Part shown: one piece after another, positions 34,305 to 47,119 of the stretch
Layout of the letters: each line of letters begins with the position of its first letter
How positions within the stretch are numbered: the first letter of the stretch is position 1
Assembly: GCF_963678975.1 (NCBI RefSeq)
Contig: NC_089272.1
Coordinates: 9,122,408 to 9,186,407 of the forward strand
Reading direction: 5' to 3'
DNA from: Dysidea avara
Taxonomy: Eukaryota; Porifera; Demospongiae; Dictyoceratida; Dysideidae
DNA length: 64,000 bases
The notes under the pieces: model-generated
What the model was told of the DNA's origin: nothing
The model's input: the letters and a program-made list of their open reading frames with translations, nothing else
Database searches by the model: none
Program-made: the position numbers and the translations under genes

Positions 34305-36710
34305 CATTGCTAACATTAACATTAGCATGAGACTACTATATCTGGCTAACACTTTACCTTATAAGGTATGATTTCTGGATAGACTTCTAGTCCTTTGTAG
34401 GCGTGTGAAAGCCAACACAGCAGTCAGTCAACACAGCAGTCTACCAGTCTTGACCAAGTCATTGGAGTTAATAGTGGGGGACAATGTTATTACCTTGGGG
34501 TGCCTGCATGACAAACTCAAGCGAATGTGAAATATGTGCATTTGTGTATTTTATGACATCACAGTTCATCCACAGCTCACAGAGGTGTGTAATCAAGTCT
34601 GGAGCTTGCTATTGAAGCCTTGACTAATTTTTTGAACTCTACCTGGTGCCCACCTAACCCCACCAGCACTCACCCTCTACTCATATCTGAATGCTAGCAA
34701 TGTTGAAGGTTTCCACTTTCAGAGGTAAAAATGTACATATGGAGCAAGACATGAAATCTTTGTCTATAGTACAGAGAGTTTCTATTGTGTCCTAAATTCA
34801 GGTCTACACACACTAGGAAACTCATCACATAAACATAATGCTATCAAAAAAATCAATGCACCCACTATTTTTACTGATCAAACAGCTTAGGTTGCATAAT
34901 AATCTCTGCTACTGGTGTGTATAGAACTTATCCTAGTGACAGCATCTAGGAGGTATGAAGAGCTCTGGAAACTTGAAACTTTACACAGATTATTGCATAT
35001 ACCCTATAAGCAGAAATTTTGGCATGGAATTAAAATTGGTGATTTGGCAGATGCTTACAAAATAACCAAATTAAAATCTTGCCAATTTTATTATTAGTGT
35101 TTGAACATTTAAACAGATTGACCGTGCAGGCATGACATTAAAGAAGAAGCAAGGTGCTATATCTAGATGTACTGAACCACAGCCTGTGGTTAATCAATAT
35201 AGGCTTGCACCAATTATGCTGGTGTAATTTCAAGCATAATAGGCTAAAAAAAGCATTAAGCATTATGCCAGCATAATAGGAGGATGTTCAAGATTTTTAG
35301 TTAAATGCACAATGCGTGTGCCAAAACTACAGCAAAACATGAACACACTATACACCTTAATACTGCATTTCATATCAAGAAAATGTGTAGTGTTATTTCT
35401 TGATTGATCATTCACACTTCGTGGAGATACTCTAATAGAGCAGTCACTTACTCAAAATACAACAGTCAGGAAAGGCTGATATACTCTAATAAAACAGCCA
35501 ATGCTATACCATAATTCTGAGCATAATAGACTGGATTTTTGCATAGTAGGCTATTTTCATAACATATTTGGCAGCATATTAATCAAACAATTCTATGATT
35601 GCCCATAAACATTAAGGCCCTATGTACCTCATGTGCTACTCTTTGGGCAGAGATCATACTTGCACAGTCACACAGAGAATGTTCCCAATAATCACTTCAT
35701 ATCCTTTTGCTGCACTGGCTATGTGTATGGATTGAATAAAATCTCTGTCCTCAGGGTCATTTTACATGCTCCAGTGGGCCAATGAGGTAATGAAGCATCT
35801 ATACATCTTTGTAAACATGGTGAGAAATGAGAAGCCACATAGCTAGCTTGACAGAAATGATTTACTACCATGTCGGACTCCACTTTATTAGAAATAGATT
35901 TCTTCAAATTAAACTCTCGCAAAATGCAAATTATTAAGTAGCAAATATTCTGCTCACCAAAATTTCTGCTTGTACGGTAGCTTAAAGGCTTTTAACCATG
36001 GTACAATGTACTATATGCAGTGAGGTGTATGCTTTACATGACCAGCAGTTATTCATCACATTTCTGGTCAAATAATATCACCCTAAAACCAGCCTTATAA
36101 TACTTTCGTGGCACCTTGAATATTGGTTAGGTACAAACAAAGTCCAAAAATACAGTACATTCAGTGTGATCCAAATAGCTTCCAATAAGTTGCTATTTTT
36201 TTAAAGTTGGGATGAGCCTTAGTGAGCCCCAGGGTTGTCAGTTGAGCATGGTACATACGTTACATGCGCAAAAACTTCCTGGAAAGCCCCACACTTGGTA
36301 GTTGATATACTATATACATTGTATCCACGAAAATTACCTGAAAAACACATGGATCATTATGGAAAGGGAAGAGAAATTAAGGAGAAGAGAACATGACAGC
36401 TACAAGTAATCAACGACAAACAAAGTTAATCACAAAATAAGTAGTCATTGATGCTTTATTTCTATAATGGCACTCTATATAGATTGAGTAGTTTCCTATA
36501 GCCAGACCACTTTTTTCTTTTTATCGCCCTTTTTTTTGCCACACATGCACAAATGAAAACAAGTAGTCTAGCTATGCAAGACTACTAGATGTAAAATTAT
36601 TTTTATGGCATGCCTAGTTCCATATAATTTTTTCGTTTGTTTGATGCAGTATGGGTGGGTTCATTAGTTTTGTAAGGGTAAGCAATAAGGAAGGAAATTT
36701 ACGTTGGATC
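34305..36710. other. No gene seen; GCATAATAGG remnant at 35,190-35,600
   Basis: A stretch from 35,195 repeats ATTATGCTGG, AAGCATAATAGGC and two CTCTAATAGAGCAGTC-type motifs, like the hAT-like elements at 16,956 and 31,741, but with no clear right end. A piece near 34,710-34,800 resembles the inside of the pogo-like MITE at 52,077. Otherwise only scattered short ORFs. Confidence 0.5.
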
Positions 36711-36711
36711 A

Positions 36712-36926
36712 GGGATTAAAGAAAAAGTAGTGAAACAAGGGACTGGAATAGCAAAAAAAAATAGTGAAACAAGAGAGGTTGCCTATACCTGCAGATATAC
36801 TTAAACTATAGTGGACATTTAATCCCTATACCTGTATAGTATATCTGCAAATATAGACAACTTCTCTTGTTTCACTACTTTTTAGTTTGTTTCAGTGCAC
36901 TTTTCTTTGATCCCTGATACAACTTA
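36712..36926. repeat. Foldback of the R1 type
   Basis: GGATCAGGGATTAAAGAAAA, AGTAGTGAAACAAG and CTGCAGATATACTTAAACTA are mirrored by TATATCTGCA, CTTGTTTCACTACTTTTT and TTTGATCCCTGAT. The arms are about 90 bp and imperfect. It has the same blocks as 22,305 and 62,105. Confidence 0.75.
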
Positions 36927-37693
36927 AAATGCCTAATATTTCCTCTACTTGTATTATGATATAGAAAGAGACATGATGAACAACATAGAACTTGGAGTTA
37001 CAACATGAATACATAACACATTATATATAAAGCGATTGCACCCTTTTACATGCTGAATAAAAGTGAGGCAAAACCCAATACTGTAACAGCAAATCCTCAG
37101 TTGTCCAACCATGCACCCTTGTTTACTAGAAATTGAGAGAACTGTTGTTTTCAACAAAGTATATAAATGTATTAATTTAACAATTCATTTATCTGAACAC
37201 TTTTTCCATTGCCAGAGACCATTGAAGTTCACACAACCAAGTGTCCACTGTACCAAAATTATACAACATAATGCTTTGTGGTGCTCTGCCACAACAGAAA
37301 CATGGACAGCTACTTCACACCATGGTGAAATAATCATCAATATAGGCATTATAACATACTAGCATAGCTAGTCTAGTTCCTAATATATATATACGTACTT
37401 ATACAATGTCCCATCTGTTTGGTGCACAAGCATAGAAAATGTGTAGAGGAGGATCACATTGTATTGCAATATCAGAAAACTAGACAAGCTCTCCACCTGT
37501 ACAAACATGTTACATGTTTTTGCCACATGTTAATTGCTGCAACCTCTATAATATACATGTATAACTGCAGAAAGTCTATATACAAAGCAAAACAACTACA
37601 TACAACAGTATGTACACGCAAGCCAATACTATCATATGCAGTCAGTAATATTCATTGTTGTTAACACTTGTATTTACTGTAGCAGTAATTTAC

Positions 37694-37928
37694 CAAAAAT
37701 GTGTTCCACTGGTAGTCCCAATAGTTTGACATACTGCTCACCATACCATACTAATAGTTCTGTGCCTGGTAGAATATCCTTAATGGTGTAGCAGTAAATA
37801 TTACCCTGGTATTGGAATGATAATAAATTCTGTTCTTCTTCATTTCTAGCACAATTGATAAATCTCAACCAACTAGCATGTTCCTCATTCTTGGCATCAA
37901 TGTAGTAAAATTCTCTACCTTTCTTAAC
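37694..37928 (-). CDS. Gene C exon: second half of PR/SET domain
   Basis: From TTTAG|GTTAAG to TTTTTG|GTAAAT, 235 bp, phase 0 to 1. It encodes VKKGREFYYIDAKNEEHASW, LRFINCARNEEEQNLLSFQY and ELLVWYGEQYVKLLGL. The INCAR-EEQN block is even closer to the vertebrate PRDM9 form (NCARDDEEQN) than the copies in A and D. The frame is intact despite the broken finger exon downstream. Confidence 0.88.
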
Positions 37929-37982
37929 CTAAACAAAAAGAGTAATATGTTCTACTGACACTAAAACTATAATAGTATGTAC

Positions 37983-38263
37983 CTCCCAGAAGTAACTTGT
38001 ATCAGTTTCATTAGTTACATCTTCTTTCTGTACCACTTCTCCCTTGTAGGGACCAATCCTAGTCCTTCTGGGTATAAACTCTTTGGCAAACACTCCCTTG
38101 CCAGCATTCATAATGGAGGACATCTTCACTGTAACTTGTAGTGGTACTGGTACACTGGTAAAGGATTTTGAGTCTTGGTCCCACCCCCGGAATTCATCCA
38201 ATGGTATTAGAGGACCATGTACTGGACAGTCACCATGATATGATTTATCACAATCATCACAAA
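37983..38263 (-). CDS. Gene C exon: zinc knuckle and first half of PR/SET domain
   Basis: A 281-bp exon, phase 1 to 0, from CTCCAG|TTTG to GGGAG|GTACAT. The knuckle is CDDCDKSYHGDCPVH, followed by GPLIPLDEFRGWDQDSKSF, AGKGVFAKEFIPRRTRIGPY and TNETDTSYFWE. The only differences from gene D are scattered substitutions, and no stop or indel is present, so this half has stayed under constraint or diverged recently. Confidence 0.88.
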
Positions 38264-38285
38264 CTGGAGACAAGAAAACAATATA

Positions 38286-38693
38286 TGTGACCCAGACTCA
38301 CCCAGTCTGGGAAAAACGCTCTTATTGTGTATTTAATAGTATCAAGAAATGTCGGTTTTAAGTATTTATAGTGTGTGGTAACTTGCTAATGGTTGAAGCT
38401 ATGTATACCAAATTTTCACACGTTTTACACCAATTCCTTACCTTTCAGAGCATCCACTACAAAAGTAGCCAACAGCAGCCAACCCTAGGCTGGCCAGAGC
38501 TCCATTAGGGCCCCAGACCGCTCATACGGATTGCCACCGTGCTTGGGAAAAGTAGCCAGCAAAAGCAGACCACTCAAGTCTAACTGATTTTGGTAATGAA
38601 ATTTGATAGTTTATTCATGTAGCTTCGTGTTAATGGTGAAAAATCAAATCTGCTGACATGGGTGATAAGACCGGTTTCCCAAACCCAGTCACA
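38286..38693. mobile_element. TGTGAC-ended MITE, copy 2
   Basis: TGTGACCCAGACTCACCCAG at the left and the mirror TGTGACTGGGTTTGGGAAAC at the right bound 408 bp in the intron just upstream of the gene C knuckle exon. Flanks read TATA/TAATA. Non-coding. Confidence 0.65.
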
Positions 38694-39123
38694 TAATATT
38701 ATGTTAGTGGAACTACACAACTATACTATACAGATATACATGCACCACACAATGTGTGTTTGATTGCAAACATGTATTCTATCAATAACTGGTTACTTTA
38801 TATACACTAAGTTGCATATTATACAAGTCCATACACTGTCAGTTTCATAGTCTACACATGTGTATTATCATCATTCTCAGGGTTCTGTCCCTTGAGTGGC
38901 AGATAAAATTGATCAAAGTAAAGAAGGTTTCTGTTTTGTTTACGTAAGTGAAAACACATCAATTATTGACAGTTTTGTAGCAATTGTGTCAGGTCATTTC
39001 AAGTAGTGGTGGCTATTTTGGCTACTGCATGCTGACCAGCATTGGCAGAATCCTGTATTGTCATGAATTACAAACTACTATGAACTCTTGGTGATTAGAT
39101 TTCCATACACAATCTTCACTTAC

Positions 39124-39222
39124 AGATAACACCATCAATATTTTCATCACCAGTGTTCCCAGAATGACGAGTTTTCAGTGTGGTAGGAATATCTTTTAAT
39201 GGAGTCAATCTTATACGGAAGT
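39124..39222 (-). CDS. Gene C linker exon before the zinc knuckle
   Basis: 99 bp, phase 1 to 1, from ATTGCAG|ACTTCC to TATCT|GTAAGTG. It encodes FRIRLTPLKDIPTTLKTRHS and an acidic end GDENIDGVI leading to the knuckle. Highly similar to 59510-59590 in gene D. Confidence 0.75.
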
Positions 39223-39224
39223 CT

Positions 39225-41480
39225 GCAATAGACATGTGTATATACTGAACAATTCATTGTCACCATAGCTACTATTGGACATGCATGACTATGTGATGAA
39301 TGCACAATATACACATATAGTATGTAGAATCCTATTTCTTTGAAATAATCTGCACTTTATTCATTACAGTCAGTCTCCTTTACTACATAAATCTTGTAGA
39401 AAAGACCATCAAGTATCACTAAAGGTTACCTTTACAGTAAACTACACCCTGTAGTATTAAAATTATTGTGAAGTATCAGTGGTGGATACAGGGGGTTGCA
39501 TTGGTTTTAACTGAAACTCCTTTGAATATGGTGTGGGTGCCGAGATCAGTGTATGGAGTGGTTAGGTAAACAGTGATACTACATGTACTGTATACTAGTG
39601 ATGGACAATATTGATATTTTGCTTTACAATTATTGTCAGAAACAAATATTGCAAATATTTCCCACTCAACTTCAGTAATAAATAACACTAAAGAATAAAG
39701 ACATTATGAAATGTCAACTAAACTAGCAAAAATTATGACAATTCCATACAATCGGTACAAACATTTCTGTGATTATCACGATTATACTGTAACAAAACAG
39801 TCATTGCGCCTGAGGCTGTTATACCAAAGAAAATGCTCCATGCATGCCTGCAAAATTCCTGGCTTCCTTCCCTCTGGAATCATAGCTGGAATAAACACAG
39901 TATATGTATAGACAGTGTTAGTCCAGACACTACTTGAGAAAATATAGTATGGAGGCATTTTGCAGCATAGTTTACATGTTGAAAAAGTTATTATCTTTCA
40001 ATACCATTGTAGAAGTAGCTGCACGACATGTAGATGGCTTAACTGCACACATGGTAGTCTGGGGTGAGCTATAAATATTAAAGTATTTCAAAAGTAGGGC
40101 AATAACACAAGACTATCACAACAAGCAAAACTACAATTTTATTCAACAAAAGTCAGCCAAAATTGTTACCAAATACAATCTCAGAAGGTTAACTTTTTAA
40201 AACTTAAAGGCCAGGATTATCACTAAGTGACCATATTTGTATAGCGTTCATTGTTGGCAAGGTGATTGAGTCAGTGACATCCTCTGAAGGGCAATGATAA
40301 ACAAGTATCATACTCTCCCCTCATCAAAGAAGCATTCATTAACATGTGGGAGACGTCTTAGAAAAAACTGCAAAACAAATTTACACTTTCCTTCTTGGAA
40401 AGTTGTGTCCCAGAAAAACTTGACCTACGGCAATACTGTATGATTTCATTAGTGAGTATAACTACTGTCAACTACAGCGTGAGCTTGAAAGAGCTAGTGA
40501 ACATAAGCAACAAATTTGTTTATGTGATTTATAATCCATTAAGTACAGTTGGGTGGCTTTGTAGACTTGTCAACTTTAATAAAGCACAAGGTAGAAGCAG
40601 AATCATGCAAACATTTACAGCTTTTTGCATGCAAAGTACAGTACACCAAATTAAAAAGAGAATTACTTAAGTGTATGCAGAGATATTAAGCAGCTACAAA
40701 TCAGCTTGCATTCCTTACAACTAAAACACAATACAACAGCTTAAAAACTGAAGACAGTAAGATTATTTCACCAACACATTACTTCTTCTTTGCAGCATCC
40801 AAGATTGCTATCACAACAGTGTCTACTTTAATTTGTCCTGACAACAGAATGCCATCAACTTTTGGATCTGAGGTTACAAGCTGAAGACTGAGGGAATGAG
40901 CAAATGATCACATGTCTTATCAACAAATTTGTCATCAGCTCTTTCAAGCTCTAGCTGAAGTTGATGGTATATAGTTAAACTTGCTAGTAAAATTATACTT
41001 TGTATTGCCGTAAATGTATTTCTGGGAGACACAGTAGAGCTTGCCAGCAGTCAAGTGTTGTTAAGGATCTGTTGGTGGTGGTGGATAATGGTGGAGTGGT
41101 GTCATCACAAGAGAAAATAATGCCATACCCACCAGTGGCAGATTGTGGAAGTCAAAAAACACAGATCTGTACAAACAATTCAATGGATATTGCAGCAAGC
41201 TTGGTTGGTCACTAAAGTCATAGCATTGTGCCTCATTCTTGTAGACAAGATTATACACAGAGAAACAGGTAAAAAGAATATGTCAAAATATCATCATCAT
41301 ACATGCAGGTGCTATGTTAATGTGATTACATGCTCATGATCAGGTATGAATATTTACCACTGAATTTGTTACTGAATACCACCTGGATGATTACTATTCC
41401 CAATATCTGGTTGTTTGTTTTGAGCATTCAAATAATATCACCATAATAATTATTATCTTATTTCACACCTTTTTATAATA
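39225..41480. other. Intron of gene C, no exon seen
   Basis: No splice-bounded open segment in phase was found. Around 39,590-39,680 a TAGTGATGGACAATATTG stretch resembles one end of a hAT-like MITE, without a clear partner. Confidence 0.45.
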
Positions 41481-42104
41481 AAGCAGCCACCCTAATACAA
41501 CAGCCATGTACAGTAATCATTGCCAGTCACACTTGTATATCACAGTTATGGAACCAAGGGAGTAGTGCACAAATAAATGTGCTACATTCGATCAATGGTT
41601 CAAAGGATGCAAAATTCAAATGGTGTAAGTGATGCTCGAATAAGCAAACTAGTTCACTTTAACGACTGAAATTTTATTACAGAAAATTAAATGGTCGGCA
41701 GGGATTCAATGGTTTATCATGAGGTGAACCATTTTCGCCATGGAGTGTAATGTTTAGAAAGTGATTGAAGCTAGTTGTACACAAAGCCACCTGCTGTCTG
41801 ACTAGCTTGCACCACAAGTGATCATGCCTATTGTTAATGGAGAAGTAGGTTGGGAAAGCTGCATATGTTGCTTAAGAAGAGCATTCTTACCTAGTAAAGC
41901 ATAGTTTAATACTTGAGTAGAACCTTGTAGCAACAGTTAAATCAAGGGTTTCTAATGTGGTAAGGTTAAAACATCGTCACTGTTGGTTTGTTTTTATGTT
42001 TTCTTCAGCTGCCAATCATACAAAGTCTTTAACCAATGGGAGTGAAAATGACAATTTAATATCAACCATAACTCTTAATTGCTATTGCTTTATAAAGTTA
42101 CAAT

Positions 42105-42564
42105 TAGGGATGCACCTATACCTTGAGTGGTATCATATCAGTATTGGTTATGTTCAATTGTCCGATACTATAACCAATACTTTATTTCAGTTAAAGATGG
42201 CGGCATACCTAGATAGTGGAATGGACTGTTACAGAAGAACATATATACCCATATGAAGCCTGTGATTATGGTTGTTAGTACAGTTGAATGGGTAGTGAGC
42301 TAGAAAACATGATTTACTGAAGCCAATGATCATTATGGTTCAATGCTTGATGGCCACAAAACCAACAAGCAGTGTTATAAGACATTAGCAAGTATTTATT
42401 TGGCTTATTAAACAGAAGTGCAGATACATTACTGGCTGTTTCTTGCAAATAATGCCTCTATGACAATGTATTGAGTCAAATTAAAATGACCAGATGGCCA
42501 GATTTCCACCTAAAATGTACCAGCATCCGATCAGCTGCTAAAAAGTGGTATCGATGCATCCCTA
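42105..42564. mobile_element. hAT-like MITE with 8-bp target duplication
   Basis: Ends TAGGGATGCACCTATACC and GGTATCGATGCATCCCTA bound 460 bp. Flanks GTTACAAT (42097-42104) and GCTACAAT (42565-42572) are an 8-bp duplication with one mismatch. It lies in the intron between gene C exons 2 and 3's upstream region and is non-coding. Confidence 0.8.
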
Positions 42565-42987
42565 GCTACAATAAATTATTTCATAACAACTACATAATAA
42601 CTATAGCTACATACAAATCTGTCAAAGCTTCAAAGGTTGTATCTGAACCTTAAAGTTGGTATTAATTTATCTATGTGGTTTCATTGCATCAATATGATGA
42701 CCAGCATGATGCTGAGGTAAAAGGAAAAGCAAGGCACAGAAAGCAGACACTCATCGGAACCCCAACAGGCACATTCCAGAAATGAGTTAAGTATTGTGGT
42801 ATATAAATTAATGGCCATAATTTATGGTCCATTGCTTAGCCTCTAGTCTTGTGGTTGTGGCAGGAAGGCAGGCAAACCAAATTTAGGGCATTGATATTTA
42901 TATATTTGTTCTTCTAAAAGAGTTTTCTTGTTCTAAATAGCAGATTTAAAGATTAAAAAGAAATATATGATTTAGACATATTCTTAC

Positions 42988-43074
42988 CTTTTATCTTTAT
43001 ACATTTAGGAATTTGCTTGGTGCCGTTATCAATCCTCTTCTGCTTCTCCACTGGAGAGTACTCCACATCAATAT
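42988..43074 (-). CDS. Gene C exon 2 (basic linker)
   Basis: 87 bp, phase 1 to 1, from TTAGCAG|ATATTG to AAAAG|GTAAGAA. It encodes DIDVEYSPVEKQKRIDNGTK then QIPKCIKIK. The same length and motif (DID..SPV.K.KRID) occur in gene D at 61901-61987, so it is a genuine homologous exon. The KQKRI cluster suggests a nuclear signal. Confidence 0.75.
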
Positions 43075-43169
43075 CTGCTAATGTACAAAAAGGAAATGCT
43101 CAAATAGAACATACAGTAACAACCAGAAACCTCAATAAATATGTCTCTGGTCTCATCATACAGTACAGC

Positions 43170-43385
43170 GTGTAACAGTAGTATTGTAAAATAGGATTAT
43201 AAATTTTGCATTTTCTCAAGAAAACTTCTAACCAAAATCCAGCCTCAATGGCCCTTTGGAAGTATTGGTTAGCTAAAAATGCCTCCATTGTGATGTGGCA
43301 TGCTTCCATAAAGTTTCTATGAATTAAAATGGAATTTTCTACTAACTGACTGACTGACTTACTAATGGCTTCTAAGCAGCACAAC
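43170..43385 (-). repeat. R1 tail fragment, reverse orientation
   Basis: The reverse complement reads TCAGTCAGTCAGTTAGTAGA, AAATTCCATTTTAATTC, CTAACCAATACTTCC and other words in the R1 tail order. Confidence 0.45.
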
Positions 43386-43389
43386 TAAT

Positions 43390-45575
43390 TTTATGGCTAA
43401 GTCTATGTGGTAGCAGATCTGTGATGTTTAAAAGAAGGTTTCTCACACAGGTTAACAAATTTAACCATGCACAAGTTTTCGTCAGTCTCAGGAAGCTAAT
43501 AGAATTATCTTTGCATCTTACGGATCAAGAGAACTGTGCTGTGTGTGACAGTAATGACATGTGACTTTTCAAATCATATACAAATCACAAATCAGATTTC
43601 AAATCTCAAATCTGGTTTTAAATCGTGTACAGATTGCGAAGGTGTCATACCCCTAAGCCAAAAAGAAAACAATCATACACATACAAATTGATACAATGTC
43701 ATTTGCTCAATCAAGACAAGAGACTCAGCACTCATGAAGGGTATATAGGTAACAAGCGAAAGTCTTTTATGAACTTTCAAAGATAGAGAGTTAACTGCCC
43801 TTAATTTCAACTTTCAAGGCATATTAGTTCATCTTTCTCCTAAATTCCAGTAATTCCATGCACATTTCGGATCACATGCACTGTCATATTACCTTCCCCT
43901 CAAGTAAGTACTCACCCATCTCACACCCAGACCACAAGACCTGTGGGGCTCAAAATAAATTCACGCACTAAGGATCACAGCTAAGCTGCTGAGACCTTTA
44001 TCAGTAGTTTGACAGTGAACAGTAGCTTAAAAATTTTTCTCAAGGCATAAGTAACAAGCCAAAATTGTCACAAAAGTGCCCATATTTCATCCTTCAAGAA
44101 CATCATATAGTTTTGGTTCATCTTCTCCATAAAATTCAGTAGTAATTTCAAAATAAGAAAATCCATAAAATTGAGAAAAAAAACCAACATAAATCAGCTA
44201 CAAAATAGCAACAAGCTACTAAACCAAACTACAAACTAACTTACATATAACTACACTATAACTGTTATAAATACAAAGCTACACATTAAGAAATAAAAGG
44301 GATGTCAGAATCTTCACACTGCAGAGCCCAATATCATAAAATCATTCTAGCATCACTTATCCAAAGTGACACTGGAAGGTGTTGAAGCAAGTTCTTATGA
44401 GCCAGTCGAGCAGAAGCACCACTTCTATGGTACTGTATGTACAAATTGAGCTGGAAAAAAAACAGGTAAAGCTGAAAACTGGACTTTTCTCAATAACAAT
44501 TCAGCTAACCAGGTGAGTAGTGATGACAGTAAAAGTGCCAACAACAGACATGTGTGATTTGGCTACATCACAAGCTCGAGAAAGGTTTGTAATGGACACT
44601 GATTTCCCCATAGTGAAAATTTGATTGACTGTAAATATTGTGTCGGGATTTGAACAAAAAGGTTTTGAAATATGTGTAGCGGGTCAAACAGTGCTACAAA
44701 TAAGCTAAATTTCAAGATCGTGTGTAATTGCATCCAGCTCAATACGTTCATACTTTAGCTGTGGTGCAATCAGCAGTAGAGTGTACATCTTGAAGAGGAA
44801 ATGGAGAACACATGCCAAATGATTCTACAACATGGGGGAAAAGTCACACCCTACTTCCTTTACAGTATCACGATGTCTTTCATCCTTTACCAACTCCCCA
44901 GCTGCAGCAGCTACTCCAACACAAGAAGAGGAGGATGAATTTTGTGAAGCCTGAGTAGTGCTACAAACTGAAATGTTAAAATATGCAGATAATCTGGAGA
45001 ATAATCATCACCAGAAACTCTCTACTCCTTATAGAACTCTGAGACAAAGCATGGTAGACAATGTCAACTAGTGTATTATGTCGACAGATACATGTAAGCC
45101 TATATGCACACGTTCCAGAAGATGATCATCACAGCGGTCAATGGTAGAAAGGCACACACAAAGTGGTGACAATGGAAATAAGGAAATTTCTAGCCATAAG
45201 CAAAGACCGACTACTAACTCAGGACCAAGGCCAAGTGATACTTGAGGAATAACCGGCCTTAAGCTACCCACTACTGGAACCAGATGAGTCAGACAAAGCT
45301 GTGAGACGAGCTTGTTCTCAAATGTTTGATAATCATGATGAAGCAAAAAGCTGGTCATTTTGATGTTGATCTAAAACAACCTGTAAGTCATGCTGAGAAG
45401 CAACAGAAATGGAATGATTGGAAGAAAAGTTCTCAAAGACAATTGCAGCAACATCTTCATCAGGGAAGGGCTAACTCATGAAATTCTAGTGATGGAATTA
45501 GGAAAGCCAGTAGACAAATGCTACCAAAACAGAATGGTAAGAAGAACGCAAACCTAGACCACCTAAATGAAATGG
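43390..45575. other. Intron of gene C, no confirmed exon
   Basis: Mostly unique AT-rich sequence. One splice-bounded open piece (44825-44967) is listed separately. Nothing else could be supported. Confidence 0.45.
44825..44967 (-). CDS. Orphan exon-like segment in gene C intron 1
   Basis: A good acceptor (ACATTTCAG|TTTG) opens a phase-1 frame, CSTTQASQNSSSSSCVGVAA, then GELVKDERHRDTVKEVG, to a TAG at 44825. In phase it could follow gene C exon 1 as an alternative last exon. The Ser-rich and charged composition is coding-like, but there is no homologous exon in gene D and no recognised domain. Confidence 0.25.
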
Positions 45576-45579
45576 TTAA

Positions 45580-46529
45580 CAGTGGTGTAGCCAGAATTTT
45601 TTTTTTTAACCGAGGCAAAGTTTATACACTGACATAATTGAGAGGGTCTGCTTCTGACTCAACTGATTCACACTTTCAAGCATGGGTGGTACAGCATTTG
45701 TGGGTTGACTCTCTGGTTGGATGCAAGAAACTGTTTCAGGAGACTCTGAGCGTTTTTCTACATTTCATAAGTAATGCTTCAGCTTAGTCAATGCTACAGT
45801 ATACCATGCTTCAATTATTAGACTAGTTTAATTGTACTCAACACAAAATACTGACTTACTCTGGAGATATTTTGAATGGTCAAGCCATCCCTGAACTGCA
45901 ATGAAGGTCACACTATACTTTTTATTGATCTGATGTGATATTTAAGTCAAAGATTATCTCTTTCATGTAATACTCAACTGCATGTGCTAAGCATGTCAAT
46001 CTAGGGAGTCTAGGGGCATGCAGAAAATTTTGAAAATATAATTATGCTTTGAAATGGCATGTGGAGGCTATTTTTTTTATTGTAACTGCTAATGCATGAT
46101 ATGCATTATCAATTAGCTCAATGCAATGCCATGCAGATGACTCACTGGAACTTTTGAAAAGTAATTTAAAGGCAATTAACATAAAATTAATGTTAATGAT
46201 TCAGACCAAGCAGTGTAATGAGAACAGCGGCTATAATCTGTAGTGAATGCTCTATTAGAATTATTACGATGATTGCTCTATTAGAGTATCTCGATCTTTT
46301 TCATACAAATTCAAGTAGCTGAAAAGTGGTCCAGTCATACATGTCACTGTGGGCTCCAACCCTGCTTAGTACCACAGCCATAGATTCTATTATGTGTGGT
46401 ACAGTAATGCTGTCTAATAACATTTGAGTAGAAAATCCGGGGTGCCAAATCTCAGGTCTGCTCAGGCTGTTGTCAAGCATTTTTACCGAGGCAGCTGCCT
46501 CGGTTTCCTCAATGGTAGCTACACCACTG
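45580..46529. mobile_element. TIR element with CAGTGGTGTAGC ends
   Basis: CAGTGGTGTAGCCAGAATTT at the left and the mirror CAGTGGTGTAGCTACCATTG at the right bound about 950 bp; both are followed inward by an AACCGAGGCA block. GGTTAA flanks both sides. It contains TAGAGTATCTCGATCTTTTT (about 46,275-46,300). No transposase ORF was found. Confidence 0.65.
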
Positions 46530-47119
46530 GTTAAGTAGCTTGACACCATGAATTACATGGAAGGGTACACTGTAGAATACGACTCAAGCAGGTTTTAAGA
46601 TTAAGATCAAACTGTTCAAGCCCAATAATATAGTGAATGAAACTGTTCAAAGATGGACAATTTTACAGTTACCCAAACAACACCCAAGATGGAAATGCTA
46701 TCTTAAGCAGCCACAACTCTTTCTAAGAGCTCTAAACCCTTCAGTGGTCACACGTTTTGTGTTGGTTGGGAATTCAGGAAAAGAGTCACCTGATGGCTAA
46801 CAAAACTCACATTTGGACAGATTTAAGTGAAGGCCAAATAGGACCATGAGAAGTAAAAGTGTCCGAAAAGCTGCAGTAAGGAATGTAGATAAGCTTTGCC
46901 CCCCTGGCCTTCTCTTTCCCCCTTGGACTTTAATGCAGGACTATATTGGCACCAGAAAGAGGAATCATCCATTCACACTGTATTCAGAAGTACAGAAAGC
47001 CAACAGGCAAAGTGCACCTTCTGTAAATTTTAAATCATAAAATCCGTAATTTTATATCAACTTTCAAATGTACAAAATTTCAGGCATTATTTTATATTTC
47101 AGAAATAATTTCAGAGGGG

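Noticed and set aside
40018-40075. Extra gene C exon after CACCCCAG|ACTACC
   Set aside because: In the required phase 1 it reaches a stop after five codons, and the paralogues have no equivalent.
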